The notes under the pieces are model-generated. The model searched no databases and was not told the DNA's origin. It worked only from the letters and a program-made list of their open reading frames with translations. 64,000 nucleotides of DNA from JACMLD01 sp038207265 (GTDB lineage Bacteria; Bacteroidota; Bacteroidia; Chitinophagales; Chitinophagaceae), in contig JBBQZZ010000007.1 in assembly GCA_038207265.1 (NCBI GenBank), forward strand, positions 62,001 to 126,000, written 5' to 3'. The position numbers were made by a program, and so were the translations under genes. How positions within the stretch are numbered: position 1 is the stretch's first letter; each line of letters starts with the position of its first letter. Below are positions 34,698-41,975 of this stretch, piece by piece.

Positions 34698-36155
34698 CCT
34701 ATAAGCAATCTTCTCATTCCTCTCAAAATCATACAGCGACAAATAACGCAACTGGTAGTACGCACCCCAGAAATCGCGCAATGCAGAAATATAATCTCTT
34801 TTTGCCTGGTCTTTTTCCTGGAAAGCGATACTAAGATCCGTTATACTCAGGTTACCCAGAACATACCTGTCTTTTGCAATCTGGTATTTTTCACTGGCAA
34901 TACTATCTGCATTTGCGGTGAGTAATAATTGGTCTTTCATCAAATTGAAAAGTGTAACCTGTGTAACAATCTCCTGTGCGAAACTTTGCTTATCCTGTTC
35001 AACCGCGTATTGGGTGAACTGCAGGTTGGCTTCTGCTGTTTTTGTTCTTGATTTTGATCTGCCCCAATCCAAAATGGGTATTTCAAAGGTAAGTTGTATC
35101 AATTGCTGATCCTGTGGTGATTCATACACTTTCGGAATACTGATGCCGCTTTTTGAATAGCCCAGCCTGGCAGTTAATGTTGCATTCAAACCGTTATCGC
35201 CCCTGGCCTTTGATACATCCCTGTTTGCCTCCGCAATACGACGAATAAATGCAACGGCATCACTGCGGTTTGCATACGCTTCAGCCAATACTTTATCAGT
35301 TGAAACCTGCATATCAATACTGGCACCCGGTAATGACAATGCAATTTTATCAATACTCTGAAGTCCGGTATAGCTACGCAGATTCAATGTTGCTATCTCC
35401 ATATCACGTTTAGCAATACCCGCTGCTTTCTGTGCTTTCAATTCTTCCAGTTGCAATTGCAGGATTTCATTTTTTGAAATTTTACCCAGTTCAAATTTTT
35501 CCCTTGCTATGCGAAGAATATTCTCCGTATTGGCAAGATTGGTCTCCGCTATCTGCAGGTTCACCTGAGCAAGCAAAAGGTCAAAGAAAAAGCCATTTGC
35601 CCTGATGGCTATCATTTCCATTGATTCTATATAAGCCTGTTTGCTTTCATTGTACTTTAAGGGCTCAATTTTCTTGTCCCAGCGTAAAACATTAAACTGA
35701 AACAACGGCTGACTGTATCCAATGCCAAAAGGAACCCCGTTGTATAGTGTATTCTTCCTGTCAAAATCATCAAAGCGCTGCAATTGCGTGGTTCCAAAAA
35801 TGCTGCCACCGGTTGATGCTATACTTTGACTGAAGGAAAGATTGAGTGATGAATTGTTATTGTGAATAGACTGAAATTGAATAGAACCATCGGGTTGTAA
35901 TACTTCCAAAAATGTTTTACTGTAACCGGGCAATGTGCCATTCAACGATAACTGCGGTTGATAATTGGATCGGTAGGTGCGGTATTGCCAGTATTTGGTT
36001 TCGCGGGTGGTAACTGCCTGTTTGGAAGCAATGGATTTACTTTTCGCCATTTCAACTACTTCCTGTAGTGAAAGGGTTACTGTATCAGCATTTGAAAAAC
36101 CAAACAACAGGTGGCTGTTCAATAAAAAAATAGCATATAAAATCGCCTTTTTCAT
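34695..36155 (-). CDS. TolC-type outer-membrane efflux protein
   Basis: The 486-residue protein has a signal peptide (MKKAILYAIFLLNSHLLFGF, cleaved before or near NADTV) and two outer-membrane efflux protein repeats made of long coiled-coil helices, such as VNLQIAETNLANTENIL and GKISKNEILQLQLEELKAQK in the first half and the QIAKDRYVLGNLSITDLS segment in the second. It should form the trimeric outer-membrane channel of the pump. It starts three bases after the adaptor gene ends, and its own stop codon opens the following word-repeat spacer. Confidence 0.92.
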   Translation of the reverse strand: MKKAILYAIFLLNSHLLFGFSNADTVTLSLQEVVEMAKSKSIASKQAVTTRETKYWQYRTYRSNYQPQLSLNGTLPGYSKTFLEVLQPDGSIQFQSIHNNNSSLNLSFSQSIASTGGSIFGTTQLQRFDDFDRKNTLYNGVPFGIGYSQPLFQFNVLRWDKKIEPLKYNESKQAYIESMEMIAIRANGFFFDLLLAQVNLQIAETNLANTENILRIAREKFELGKISKNEILQLQLEELKAQKAAGIAKRDMEIATLNLRSYTGLQSIDKIALSLPGASIDMQVSTDKVLAEAYANRSDAVAFIRRIAEANRDVSKARGDNGLNATLTARLGYSKSGISIPKVYESPQDQQLIQLTFEIPILDWGRSKSRTKTAEANLQFTQYAVEQDKQSFAQEIVTQVTLFNLMKDQLLLTANADSIASEKYQIAKDRYVLGNLSITDLSIAFQEKDQAKRDYISALRDFWGAYYQLRYLSLYDFERNEKIAYR

Positions 36156-36158
36156 TCT

Positions 36159-37406
36159 CTAATTATTGACAGTAATCTCTTTTACATTTTTATAAGCGCT
36201 CAAATCAGAAGTTATAATTACTTCCCCCGGTTTCACATTATCCAGGATTTCAACAAAATCAAAATTTGTCAATCCAATGTGCACTGTTCTCCTTTCCGCT
36301 TTACCGTTGTTCAGCACGAAAATTTCCTGAACGGAAGAACCTTTAAACGCGGCTCCATTGGCTACGCGCATTGTATTTTTTTTAGCCGATGTAACCAGGA
36401 ACACATCTACTTTCATATTGGGCCGCATCAAAGCATTATTTCTTTCATCCAGCTGTATACCGAATGAAATAATATTGTTTTGAACGGAAGGTTGAATATT
36501 TACCACCGTACCACGTATGAGTGTTTCATTGATACGAATGATAGCAGACATGGCATTGTGTAACTGGTCGAGGTAATTGTCAGATACATTACCCTGCACT
36601 TTAAAACTACTGAGGTCTGCAATACGTGCAAGTGCATCACCCTCATGCACAGCCGCGCCTAAATTTTTATTAACCCAGGTTACTACACCATCCCGGCTGG
36701 CGATGATGTCTGCCAGTTGCAGCTTTCGTTCAAGTTCATGCAATTCGTTTCCTTGTATAGCTGCAGCAATTGCTGCTTCCTTCATTTCCACCTGCATGGT
36801 TTGTTGTTTGCTCTTTATCTCATTTTCCAATTGCTGCTTTTCCAATTTGGCTACTTTCAGATTTAGTTCCGCCTGTGCTATGTCCTCACGGGTTCCGCCA
36901 CCTGCTTTGAACAATCGTCTTGCATTTTCTACATCGGCCTCCAGGCTGTTAATGCGTAGTTGCTTGATATCATTACTGGATTTTATATCATAAAAGCTTT
37001 TATCCAGTTCCAGTTTTAGTTTCCTGATATCGTTTTGTTTTGATGCCAGTTGAAATTTCAATTTGGTGAATTCTGTTTGCGAGGCAGATTTATCCAGCGT
37101 AAGAACCGATTCGCCAACCTTAACCTTGCTTCCTGCATCAATGATCACTTTTTGGACCGAAGCGTTGATGGGACTGGTAATAGTGGCTTCAAATTCCGGT
37201 AATATTTCTCCGGAAGCAGTAATGGTATTTTCAATGTCTCCCTTTTCTACAATAGCCGTTGTGATCTGTGATTTTTTTAAGCTGGATGCCAATGTGGTTC
37301 TTAATAGCAAGGTGGTAGCAAAAAGAATGACTATTACCAACAATGCAATCAGAATGCCCTTATTCCTTTTCTTTTTTATCACTATCGCTTCTATGTCCCT
37401 GTCCAT
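36159..37406 (-). CDS. Efflux periplasmic adaptor (MacA/HlyD type)
   Basis: The 415-residue membrane-fusion protein has an N-terminal anchor helix (about 14-34), a biotinyl-lipoyl-like half motif (SPINASVQKVIIDAGSKV), a long alpha-helical hairpin (about 120-225), the second lipoyl half (DGVVTWVNKNLGAAVHEGD) and beta-barrel domains. It links the inner-membrane ABC pump with the outer-membrane channel. It is the first gene of the operon and is preceded by a plausible -24/-12 element at 37446-37431. The pumped substrate is unknown; macrolide-like compounds, peptides or lipids are possible. Confidence 0.93.
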   Translation of the reverse strand: MDRDIEAIVIKKKRNKGILIALLVIVILFATTLLLRTTLASSLKKSQITTAIVEKGDIENTITASGEILPEFEATITSPINASVQKVIIDAGSKVKVGESVLTLDKSASQTEFTKLKFQLASKQNDIRKLKLELDKSFYDIKSSNDIKQLRINSLEADVENARRLFKAGGGTREDIAQAELNLKVAKLEKQQLENEIKSKQQTMQVEMKEAAIAAAIQGNELHELERKLQLADIIASRDGVVTWVNKNLGAAVHEGDALARIADLSSFKVQGNVSDNYLDQLHNAMSAIIRINETLIRGTVVNIQPSVQNNIISFGIQLDERNNALMRPNMKVDVFLVTSAKKNTMRVANGAAFKGSSVQEIFVLNNGKAERRTVHIGLTNFDFVEILDNVKPGEVIITSDLSAYKNVKEITVNN

Positions 37407-37430
37407 TGACTATTTTTAGAACCATAAGGT

Positions 37431-37446
37431 TTCAATAGCAATGCCA
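37431..37446 (-). promoter_or_regulatory. Possible -24/-12 (sigma-54) promoter of the efflux operon
   Basis: On the minus strand TGGCATTGCTATTGAA resembles TGGCACGnnnnTTGCA: TGGCA and TTG match with correct spacing, but the -12 C is A. The expected transcription start, about 37420, is 14 bases before the adaptor start codon. The operon encodes its own NtrC-type regulator, which makes this assignment more likely than by sequence alone. Confidence 0.45.
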
Positions 37447-37467
37447 AACATAATTTTTTTAGAACCA

Positions 37468-37485
37468 GCAGTTTGTAAAAACTGC
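37468..37485. promoter_or_regulatory. Perfect inverted repeat in the divergent intergenic region
   Basis: GCAGTTT and AAACTGC flank a four-base spacer, giving a perfect 7-base dyad. It lies about 22 bases upstream of the -24/-12-like element of the efflux operon and 94 bases before the divergent NtrC-type gene. It is a good candidate for an activator-binding site, though unusually near the promoter for an NtrC enhancer. Confidence 0.5.
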
Positions 37486-37578
37486 GCTGAAATAAAATGT
37501 TCGTTTCCGGACAGTTCGTTCTAAAATAAACATTTCCATTTGCCGGGAATAACTTCGTCTACCTGTGATGTTTATTAA

Positions 37579-38949
37579 ATGAGTAGTTTTGAATCATACT
37601 TTAATTATATGGTTACTGGCAATATATTGGTAATAGATGATGAAGAAAAGCTGCGGACATTAATGGCTCGCATTATAAGATTGGAAGGATTTGAAGTACG
37701 GGAAGCCGCTAATTTAAAAACGGCGTTGAAATTACTGGATAAAGAATTGGCGGATGTTGTGCTGTGCGACGTAAAACTTCCTGATGGGACAGGCGTTGAT
37801 TTTGTAAATACAATTAAATCTAAATATCCTGCTATTGAAATAATATTGCTAACGGCCTATGGAAATATTGCGGATGGTGTACAGGCGATGAAGAATGGGG
37901 CTTTCGATTATATTACTAAGGGTGACGACAATGAAAAAATTATTCCATTGCTGAACCGGGCCATTGAAAAAGTTCAATTGCAAAAAAGAGTTGAACAGTT
38001 GGAAAAGCAGGCGGGTAAACATTATGGTTTCGAAAGCATCCTGGGTGAATCTGCATTGATAAAAGAAGCAATTAGTCTGGCAAAAAAGGTAGCACCTACT
38101 GATACCACTGTTTTATTACTGGGTGAAACCGGAACGGGGAAAGAAGTATTTGCGCAGGCAATACACAATGGAAGCAGACGCAACGGGAAACCTTTTATGG
38201 CACTTAACTGCAGCGCATTTGGAAAAGAATTATTGGAGAATGAAATTTTTGGACATAAGGCCGGTGCATTTACCGGGGCCAACAAAGATAAAAAGGGTTT
38301 AATAGAAGAAGCGAACCATGGCAGTTTATTCCTCGATGAAATTGGCGAAATGCATCTTGATCTGCAGGCGAAATTATTGCGGGTACTGGAAACAAGCGAG
38401 TTTATTAAAGTGGGTGACACAAAACCTACCAAAATAGATGTTCGGGTGATTGCCGCTACCAACCGCAATTTGCAGGAAGAAGTCAAAAAAGGCAGGTTCA
38501 GAGAAGACTTATTTTACCGGTTAAATGTCTTTACCATCTCACTACCGGCTTTGCGTGAACGTAAAAAGGATATTGGGTTACTGGCGAATTACTTTATAAG
38601 AATATTTGCATTGAAAGCGAATGTTAAAATCGAAGGCATGACCAAGGATTTCGCAGAGCACTTGCAACATCACGAATGGAAAGGCAATATCAGGGAACTG
38701 AAAAATATTATTGAACGTGCCGTGATACTGGCAACCGGCCCTGAACTTACCGTGGATGCCTTACCAATTGATCTCCAAATCATGAATTACGATTCACAAC
38801 ATTTATCGGCATTTGATTTAGCGAGTGTAGAAAAATTGCATATACAGCGTGTATTGAATCATACAAAAGGTAATAAGACTGAAACTGCCAAATTATTAAA
38901 CATTGGACTCACTACGCTCTACAGGAAGATTGAGGAGTATAATCTCTAA
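37579..38949 (+). CDS. NtrC-type sigma-54-dependent response regulator
   Basis: The 456-residue regulator has a receiver (phospho-acceptor Asp64 in VVLCDVKLP, Lys114 in TKGDD), AAA+ domain with Walker A GETGTGKE (182-189), intact sigma-54 loop GAFTGA (229-234), GSLFLDEIGEM as Walker B, and a Fis-type helix-turn-helix (KTETAKLLNIGLTTLYRKIEE). The start may be Met11 (37609), since MVTGNILVIDDEEK begins the conserved receiver. It is upstream of the kdp genes on the same strand; no KdpE exists in the window, and a -24/-12-like sequence precedes kdp, so it is the best candidate for the kdp response regulator. Confidence 0.93.
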   Translation: MSSFESYFNYMVTGNILVIDDEEKLRTLMARIIRLEGFEVREAANLKTALKLLDKELADVVLCDVKLPDGTGVDFVNTIKSKYPAIEIILLTAYGNIADGVQAMKNGAFDYITKGDDNEKIIPLLNRAIEKVQLQKRVEQLEKQAGKHYGFESILGESALIKEAISLAKKVAPTDTTVLLLGETGTGKEVFAQAIHNGSRRNGKPFMALNCSAFGKELLENEIFGHKAGAFTGANKDKKGLIEEANHGSLFLDEIGEMHLDLQAKLLRVLETSEFIKVGDTKPTKIDVRVIAATNRNLQEEVKKGRFREDLFYRLNVFTISLPALRERKKDIGLLANYFIRIFALKANVKIEGMTKDFAEHLQHHEWKGNIRELKNIIERAVILATGPELTVDALPIDLQIMNYDSQHLSAFDLASVEKLHIQRVLNHTKGNKTETAKLLNIGLTTLYRKIEEYNL

Positions 38950-39189
38950 AGTGAGGCGCTTTTTTTATTAATCTGCCAATAAGGAAAATTGCAAGACGGC
39001 TCACCTTAATTTATTAAACAAATACATAAGAACGTGAGCCACCCTTACATGGGTAAATTGCTAATTACTTTATAATAAGGGTTACCCACTTTGACCCATC
39101 TTATGCTAAACAATCTGTCTTAGTCATTATTTCCTTGTTACATTTATTTGCGGGATTACCAACTTAGCACTGTTTCGTATCTTGCGTTT
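38950..39189. promoter_or_regulatory. Intergenic region with nested inverted repeats before the SemiSWEET gene
   Basis: GGCTCAC at 38998-39004 and GTGAGCC at 39034-39040 are a perfect 7-base inverted pair. ACCCTTA at 39041-39047 is inverted relative to TAAGGGT at 39076-39082, and GGGTAA at 39051-39056 relative to TTACCC at 39082-39087. The pairs interlock, so they look more like protein-binding sites than one hairpin. No gene is present in these 240 bases. Confidence 0.4.
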
Positions 39190-39462
39190 ATGAACTCAAT
39201 GAATATTATCGGATTCACCGCGGCATTTTTAACCACTACTGCATTTTTCCCCCAGGTTATAAAAACAGTTAAAACGAAATCAACCGGCGACCTTTCATTG
39301 CCTATGTACTCAATGATGTTTGCAGGTACCGTTTCATGGTTGATATACGGATTTATGAAACAGGATCTGCCTGTTACATTGGCCAATGCCATTTCTTCCC
39401 TTGCTTCCTTTGTCATTTTTTATTATAAGATTAAGGAAGTGAGAGCGGTCAAAAGAAAATAA
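39190..39462 (+). CDS. SemiSWEET-type small sugar transporter
   Basis: The protein is 90 residues from MNSMNIIGFTAAFLTTTAFF (ATG at 39190); the frame is open from 39148, but the extra residues are polar and not family-like. It has three membrane helices and the MtN3/PQ-loop pattern: TTTAFFPQVIKTVKTKSTGD, LSLPMYSMMFAGTVSWLIYG and LANAISSLASFVIFYYKIK. SemiSWEETs form dimers that move sugars down a gradient. A terminator hairpin follows at 39491. Its place between a sigma-54 regulator and kdp is curious; no functional link is evident. Confidence 0.88.
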   Translation: MNSMNIIGFTAAFLTTTAFFPQVIKTVKTKSTGDLSLPMYSMMFAGTVSWLIYGFMKQDLPVTLANAISSLASFVIFYYKIKEVRAVKRK

Positions 39463-39490
39463 CCCTGCTATCACATCATTTTGATAAGGT

Positions 39491-39513
39491 ACCCTTCCAA
39501 AACGGAAGGGTTT
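39491..39513 (+). terminator. Rho-independent terminator after the SemiSWEET gene
   Basis: A perfect 8-base stem ACCCTTCC / GGAAGGGT with an AAAAC loop, followed by TTTGTAATTT. It lies 28 bases after the stop codon and separates the SemiSWEET transcript from the kdp run. Confidence 0.8.
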
Positions 39514-39608
39514 GTAATTTATTCAGTACACTGCTATTCCTGTAAGCATACGCTGAAAGACGTGCCAGTCCTGACTCCCGCCTGATATTCATTCCAGCTC
39601 CTTATATA

Positions 39609-39624
39609 AGGCACGCGCTTTGGC
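39609..39624 (+). promoter_or_regulatory. Probable -24/-12 (sigma-54) promoter of the kdp operon
   Basis: AGGCACGCGCTTTGGC is close to TGGCACGnnnnTTGCA: GGCACG and TTG match with exact spacing. The first T is A and the -12 C is G (a GC occurs one base later). The predicted start at about 39635 is 13 bases before the first micro-ORF (39648). An NtrC-type regulator with an intact GAFTGA loop is encoded just upstream. Confidence 0.55.
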
Positions 39625-39647
39625 AGCTTATACGTAAACAAAAGAAT

Positions 39648-39752
39648 ATGAGCAGTACTTTGGAGACAATCAAAAAAAATGTAAATCCATTTCACTTGTT
39701 ATTTGCATTGTATGCAGTAATGATTCTCACAGGCTTATTTACCGTTGTATGA
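39648..39752 (+). CDS. Micro-ORF 1 of the kdp region: 34-residue single-helix peptide
   Basis: Encodes MSSTLETIKKNVNPF followed by the hydrophobic helix HLLFALYAVMILTGLFTVV. It begins 24 bases after the -24/-12-like sequence and is followed 14 bases later by another small membrane ORF. A short polar basic N-terminus then one membrane helix suggests a small inner-membrane peptide facing the cytoplasm with its N-terminus. No named family is recognised. Coding status rests on position, clean ATG and hydrophobic pattern. Confidence 0.5.
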   Translation: MSSTLETIKKNVNPFHLLFALYAVMILTGLFTVV

Positions 39753-39766
39753 AACCATTCTGAAGG

Positions 39767-39838
39767 ATGATAATATTGTTGCCAGTGCTGGTAACGGTGT
39801 ACCTGGTTTATTATACATTCAAAATACTTTCTCATTAA
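39767..39838 (+). CDS. Micro-ORF 2 of the kdp region: 23-residue hydrophobic peptide
   Basis: Encodes MIILLPVLVTVYLVYYTFKILSH, a single hydrophobic helix with a KdpF-like size and a short basic end. A GAAGG sequence lies immediately before the ATG. It lies in series between micro-ORFs 1 and 3, with no other gene possible in this interval. It may be a diverged KdpF copy; that is inference. Confidence 0.42.
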   Translation: MIILLPVLVTVYLVYYTFKILSH

Positions 39839-39848
39839 ACTTTAATAT

Positions 39849-39932
39849 ATGCCAGGCGTAATCTTAATCGCAGCAGGGCTAACAGGCTTTATACTATTTT
39901 TTAAATCAATTGAATTTTTCGATAAAATTTAA
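39849..39932 (+). CDS. Micro-ORF 3 of the kdp region: 27-residue hydrophobic peptide
   Basis: Encodes MPGVILIAAGLTGFILFFKS plus IEFFDKI, a single membrane helix with a charged C-terminal tail. It starts 10 bases after micro-ORF 2 ends and precedes kdpF by 70 bases. The hydrophobic pattern and tight packing with its neighbours support translation; no family is recognised. Confidence 0.45.
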   Translation: MPGVILIAAGLTGFILFFKSIEFFDKI

Positions 39933-40002
39933 TTGCACAAGTAAATAGCTGTATGTAAAAAGCGTACCATCTATTTTGCCTTCCCCATAAAATAACAATC
40001 AA

Positions 40003-40080
40003 ATGGCAGCGCTCTTTATACTTTCTATACTGGTGTTTTTTTACATCTGTTATGTACTCATCAAACCAGAAAAATTCTAA
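40003..40080 (+). CDS. kdpF: KdpF, small stabilising subunit of the potassium ATPase
   Basis: Encodes 25 residues, MAALFILSILVFFYICYVLI plus KPEKF. The single helix and the closing Y-V-L-x-K-P-E-x-F match the KdpF family, whose members end with a LLxPExF-like sequence. KdpF sits at the interface of KdpA and KdpB and stabilises the complex. It is 78 bases upstream of kdpA; the gap holds a word-repeat spacer beginning right after the stop codon. Confidence 0.85.
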   Translation: MAALFILSILVFFYICYVLIKPEKF

Positions 40081-40081
40081 C

Positions 40082-40153
40082 AAGGTAAAAGGTTAAAGGT
40101 ATAAGGAACAGGGTCGTCTTCCTTACACCATGAACCTTACACCATAAACCTTT
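40082..40153. repeat. Inverted word-repeat spacer between kdpF and kdpA
   Basis: AAGG-type words at 40082-40106 (AAGGT, AAAGGTT, AAAGGT, ATAAGG) face their inverted counterpart at 40121-40153 (CCTTACACCATGAACC and TTACACCATAAACC) around a 14-base loop. The element begins two bases after the kdpF stop and ends six bases before kdpA. The CCTTACAC word is shared with the spacer at 20105. Confidence 0.6.
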
Positions 40154-40158
40154 CATAA

Positions 40159-41859
40159 ATGGATACAGAAATTTTTGGCGTTATTACTATGTATAGTATA
40201 ATGGTCTTGCTGGCCATTCCGCTGGGGCGTTATATTGGCAAAGTTTACAACGGGGACAAAACCTGGTTGGATTTCATCTTCACTCCGATCGATAAGCTAT
40301 TTTTTAAGGCCGGTGGCATAAAATCAAAAAGTGATATGACCTGGCAGCAAAGCATGATTGCTATGCTAGTTATGAATGCTTCATGGTTCCTGTTGTCGAT
40401 GTTCGTTTTGATGAATATGAGTTGGTTGCCTTTAAATCCTGATGGCAATCCATCAATGACTGCGGATCTGGCTTTTAATACCACGATCAGTTTTGTATCA
40501 AATACCAACCTGCAACATTATTCAGGTGAAAGTGGTGTTTCCTATTTGGGACAATTGCTATTAATGTTTTTTCAATTCGTAAGTGCAGGTACCGGTATGG
40601 CTGCATGCGCTGTAGTGTTTAAGGCGTTTAAAGAAAAAAATGCTGATAAGCCGGGTAATTTTTACAACTACTTTGTAAAATCATGCACAAGGATTTTGCT
40701 ACCACTTTCAATAGTAGTTGCCATTATATTAGTATTCAATGGCACACCCATGAACTTTCTGGGCAAGGATCAATTTATTAGTATGCAGGGCGACACAGTA
40801 AATGTAACAAGAGGTCCGGCAGCAGCCATGGTAGCCATCAAGCAAATTGGAACCAACGGTGGTGGATACTTCGGAGTCAACAGTGCACATCCTTTTGAAA
40901 ACCCCAATTACTTTACCAATATGGTAGAGAATATATGCATCGTTTTAATTCCAATTGCATTGATTTTTGCTTTCGGCTATATAAGTAAGAGAATAAGATT
41001 TGCATGGATGGTCTTTGGGGTAATGACATTGGGATTTCTATTGCTGGTCATTCCATCAATCTATTATGAAATGCATGGAAATAATAGCATAGGCAAGATG
41101 GGAGTACTCCAAAACCTGGGCAGTATGGAAGGTAAAGAAATTCGCTTTGGGCCAGCAGCATCTGCTTATTGGGGTATTACTACCACTGTAACATCCAATG
41201 GATCAGTAAATGCAATGCATGACAGCTTTACTCCACTAACGGGTATGTTTGCTATGCTTGGCATGATGATCAATGCATTCTATGGTGGCGTTGGTGTAGG
41301 GTTTTTAAACTTTTTCATTTTTATTAACATCGCGGTTTTTATCAGCGGGTTGATGGTTGGAAGAACCCCGGAATTTTTTGGTAAAAAAATTGAAGCCAAA
41401 GAAATGAAGATCGCTGCAATTATTGCGTTACTGCATCCCTTTTTAATATTAGTAGGCACAGCAATATCTTCTCATCTGTATGCTCATGATCCTGCTACTT
41501 ATGCCGGCTGGCTCAATAACCCGGGCAACCATGGTTTTAGTGAAATGCTTTACGAGTTTACTTCATCCTCTGCAAATAACGGAAGTGGATTTGAAGGCCT
41601 GGGCGATAATACTCCGTTCTGGAATATAGCCTGTGGAACTGTAATGTTGCTGGCAAGATTTTTACCCATCATTGGACCGGTTGCCATTGCAGGTATTCTT
41701 GCAAAAAAGAAATATGTGCCGGAAAGTGCCGGTACACTTAAAACAGATACCTCCACTTTTGGACTGATGGTCTTTGCCGTAATATTTATCATCGCTGCAT
41801 TGTCATTTTTCCCGGCACTGGCATTGGGACCATTGGCCGAATATTTTGGAATGAAATAA
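40159..41859 (+). CDS. kdpA: Potassium-transporting ATPase subunit A
   Basis: The potassium channel-like subunit of the high-affinity KdpFABC pump. The 566-residue protein has about ten membrane helices and four pore-loop repeats related to K+ channels, visible as FVSNTNLQHYSGE, TNGGGYFGVNSAHPFENP, GMMINAFYGGVGVGFLNF and SSANNGSGFEGL. Length and motifs are complete. K+ selected here is moved into the cytoplasm by ATP hydrolysis in KdpB. It starts MDTEIFGVITMYSIM 78 bases after kdpF. Confidence 0.98.
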   Translation: MDTEIFGVITMYSIMVLLAIPLGRYIGKVYNGDKTWLDFIFTPIDKLFFKAGGIKSKSDMTWQQSMIAMLVMNASWFLLSMFVLMNMSWLPLNPDGNPSMTADLAFNTTISFVSNTNLQHYSGESGVSYLGQLLLMFFQFVSAGTGMAACAVVFKAFKEKNADKPGNFYNYFVKSCTRILLPLSIVVAIILVFNGTPMNFLGKDQFISMQGDTVNVTRGPAAAMVAIKQIGTNGGGYFGVNSAHPFENPNYFTNMVENICIVLIPIALIFAFGYISKRIRFAWMVFGVMTLGFLLLVIPSIYYEMHGNNSIGKMGVLQNLGSMEGKEIRFGPAASAYWGITTTVTSNGSVNAMHDSFTPLTGMFAMLGMMINAFYGGVGVGFLNFFIFINIAVFISGLMVGRTPEFFGKKIEAKEMKIAAIIALLHPFLILVGTAISSHLYAHDPATYAGWLNNPGNHGFSEMLYEFTSSSANNGSGFEGLGDNTPFWNIACGTVMLLARFLPIIGPVAIAGILAKKKYVPESAGTLKTDTSTFGLMVFAVIFIIAALSFFPALALGPLAEYFGMK

Positions 41860-41975
41860 TATTCTAAAAGCGATAAAAAATAAAGAATCAGGAGAATGGA
41901 AAATCTAAATGAAATACAGTAAGGGATAAAGATAGAAAGCCTACAGTTATCTCATCTTTTAATCTCTTCGTTAAA

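Noticed and set aside
38950..38985. GAGGCGCTTTTTTT after the NtrC-type gene as a terminator
   Set aside because: The T-run is present but no stable stem precedes it.
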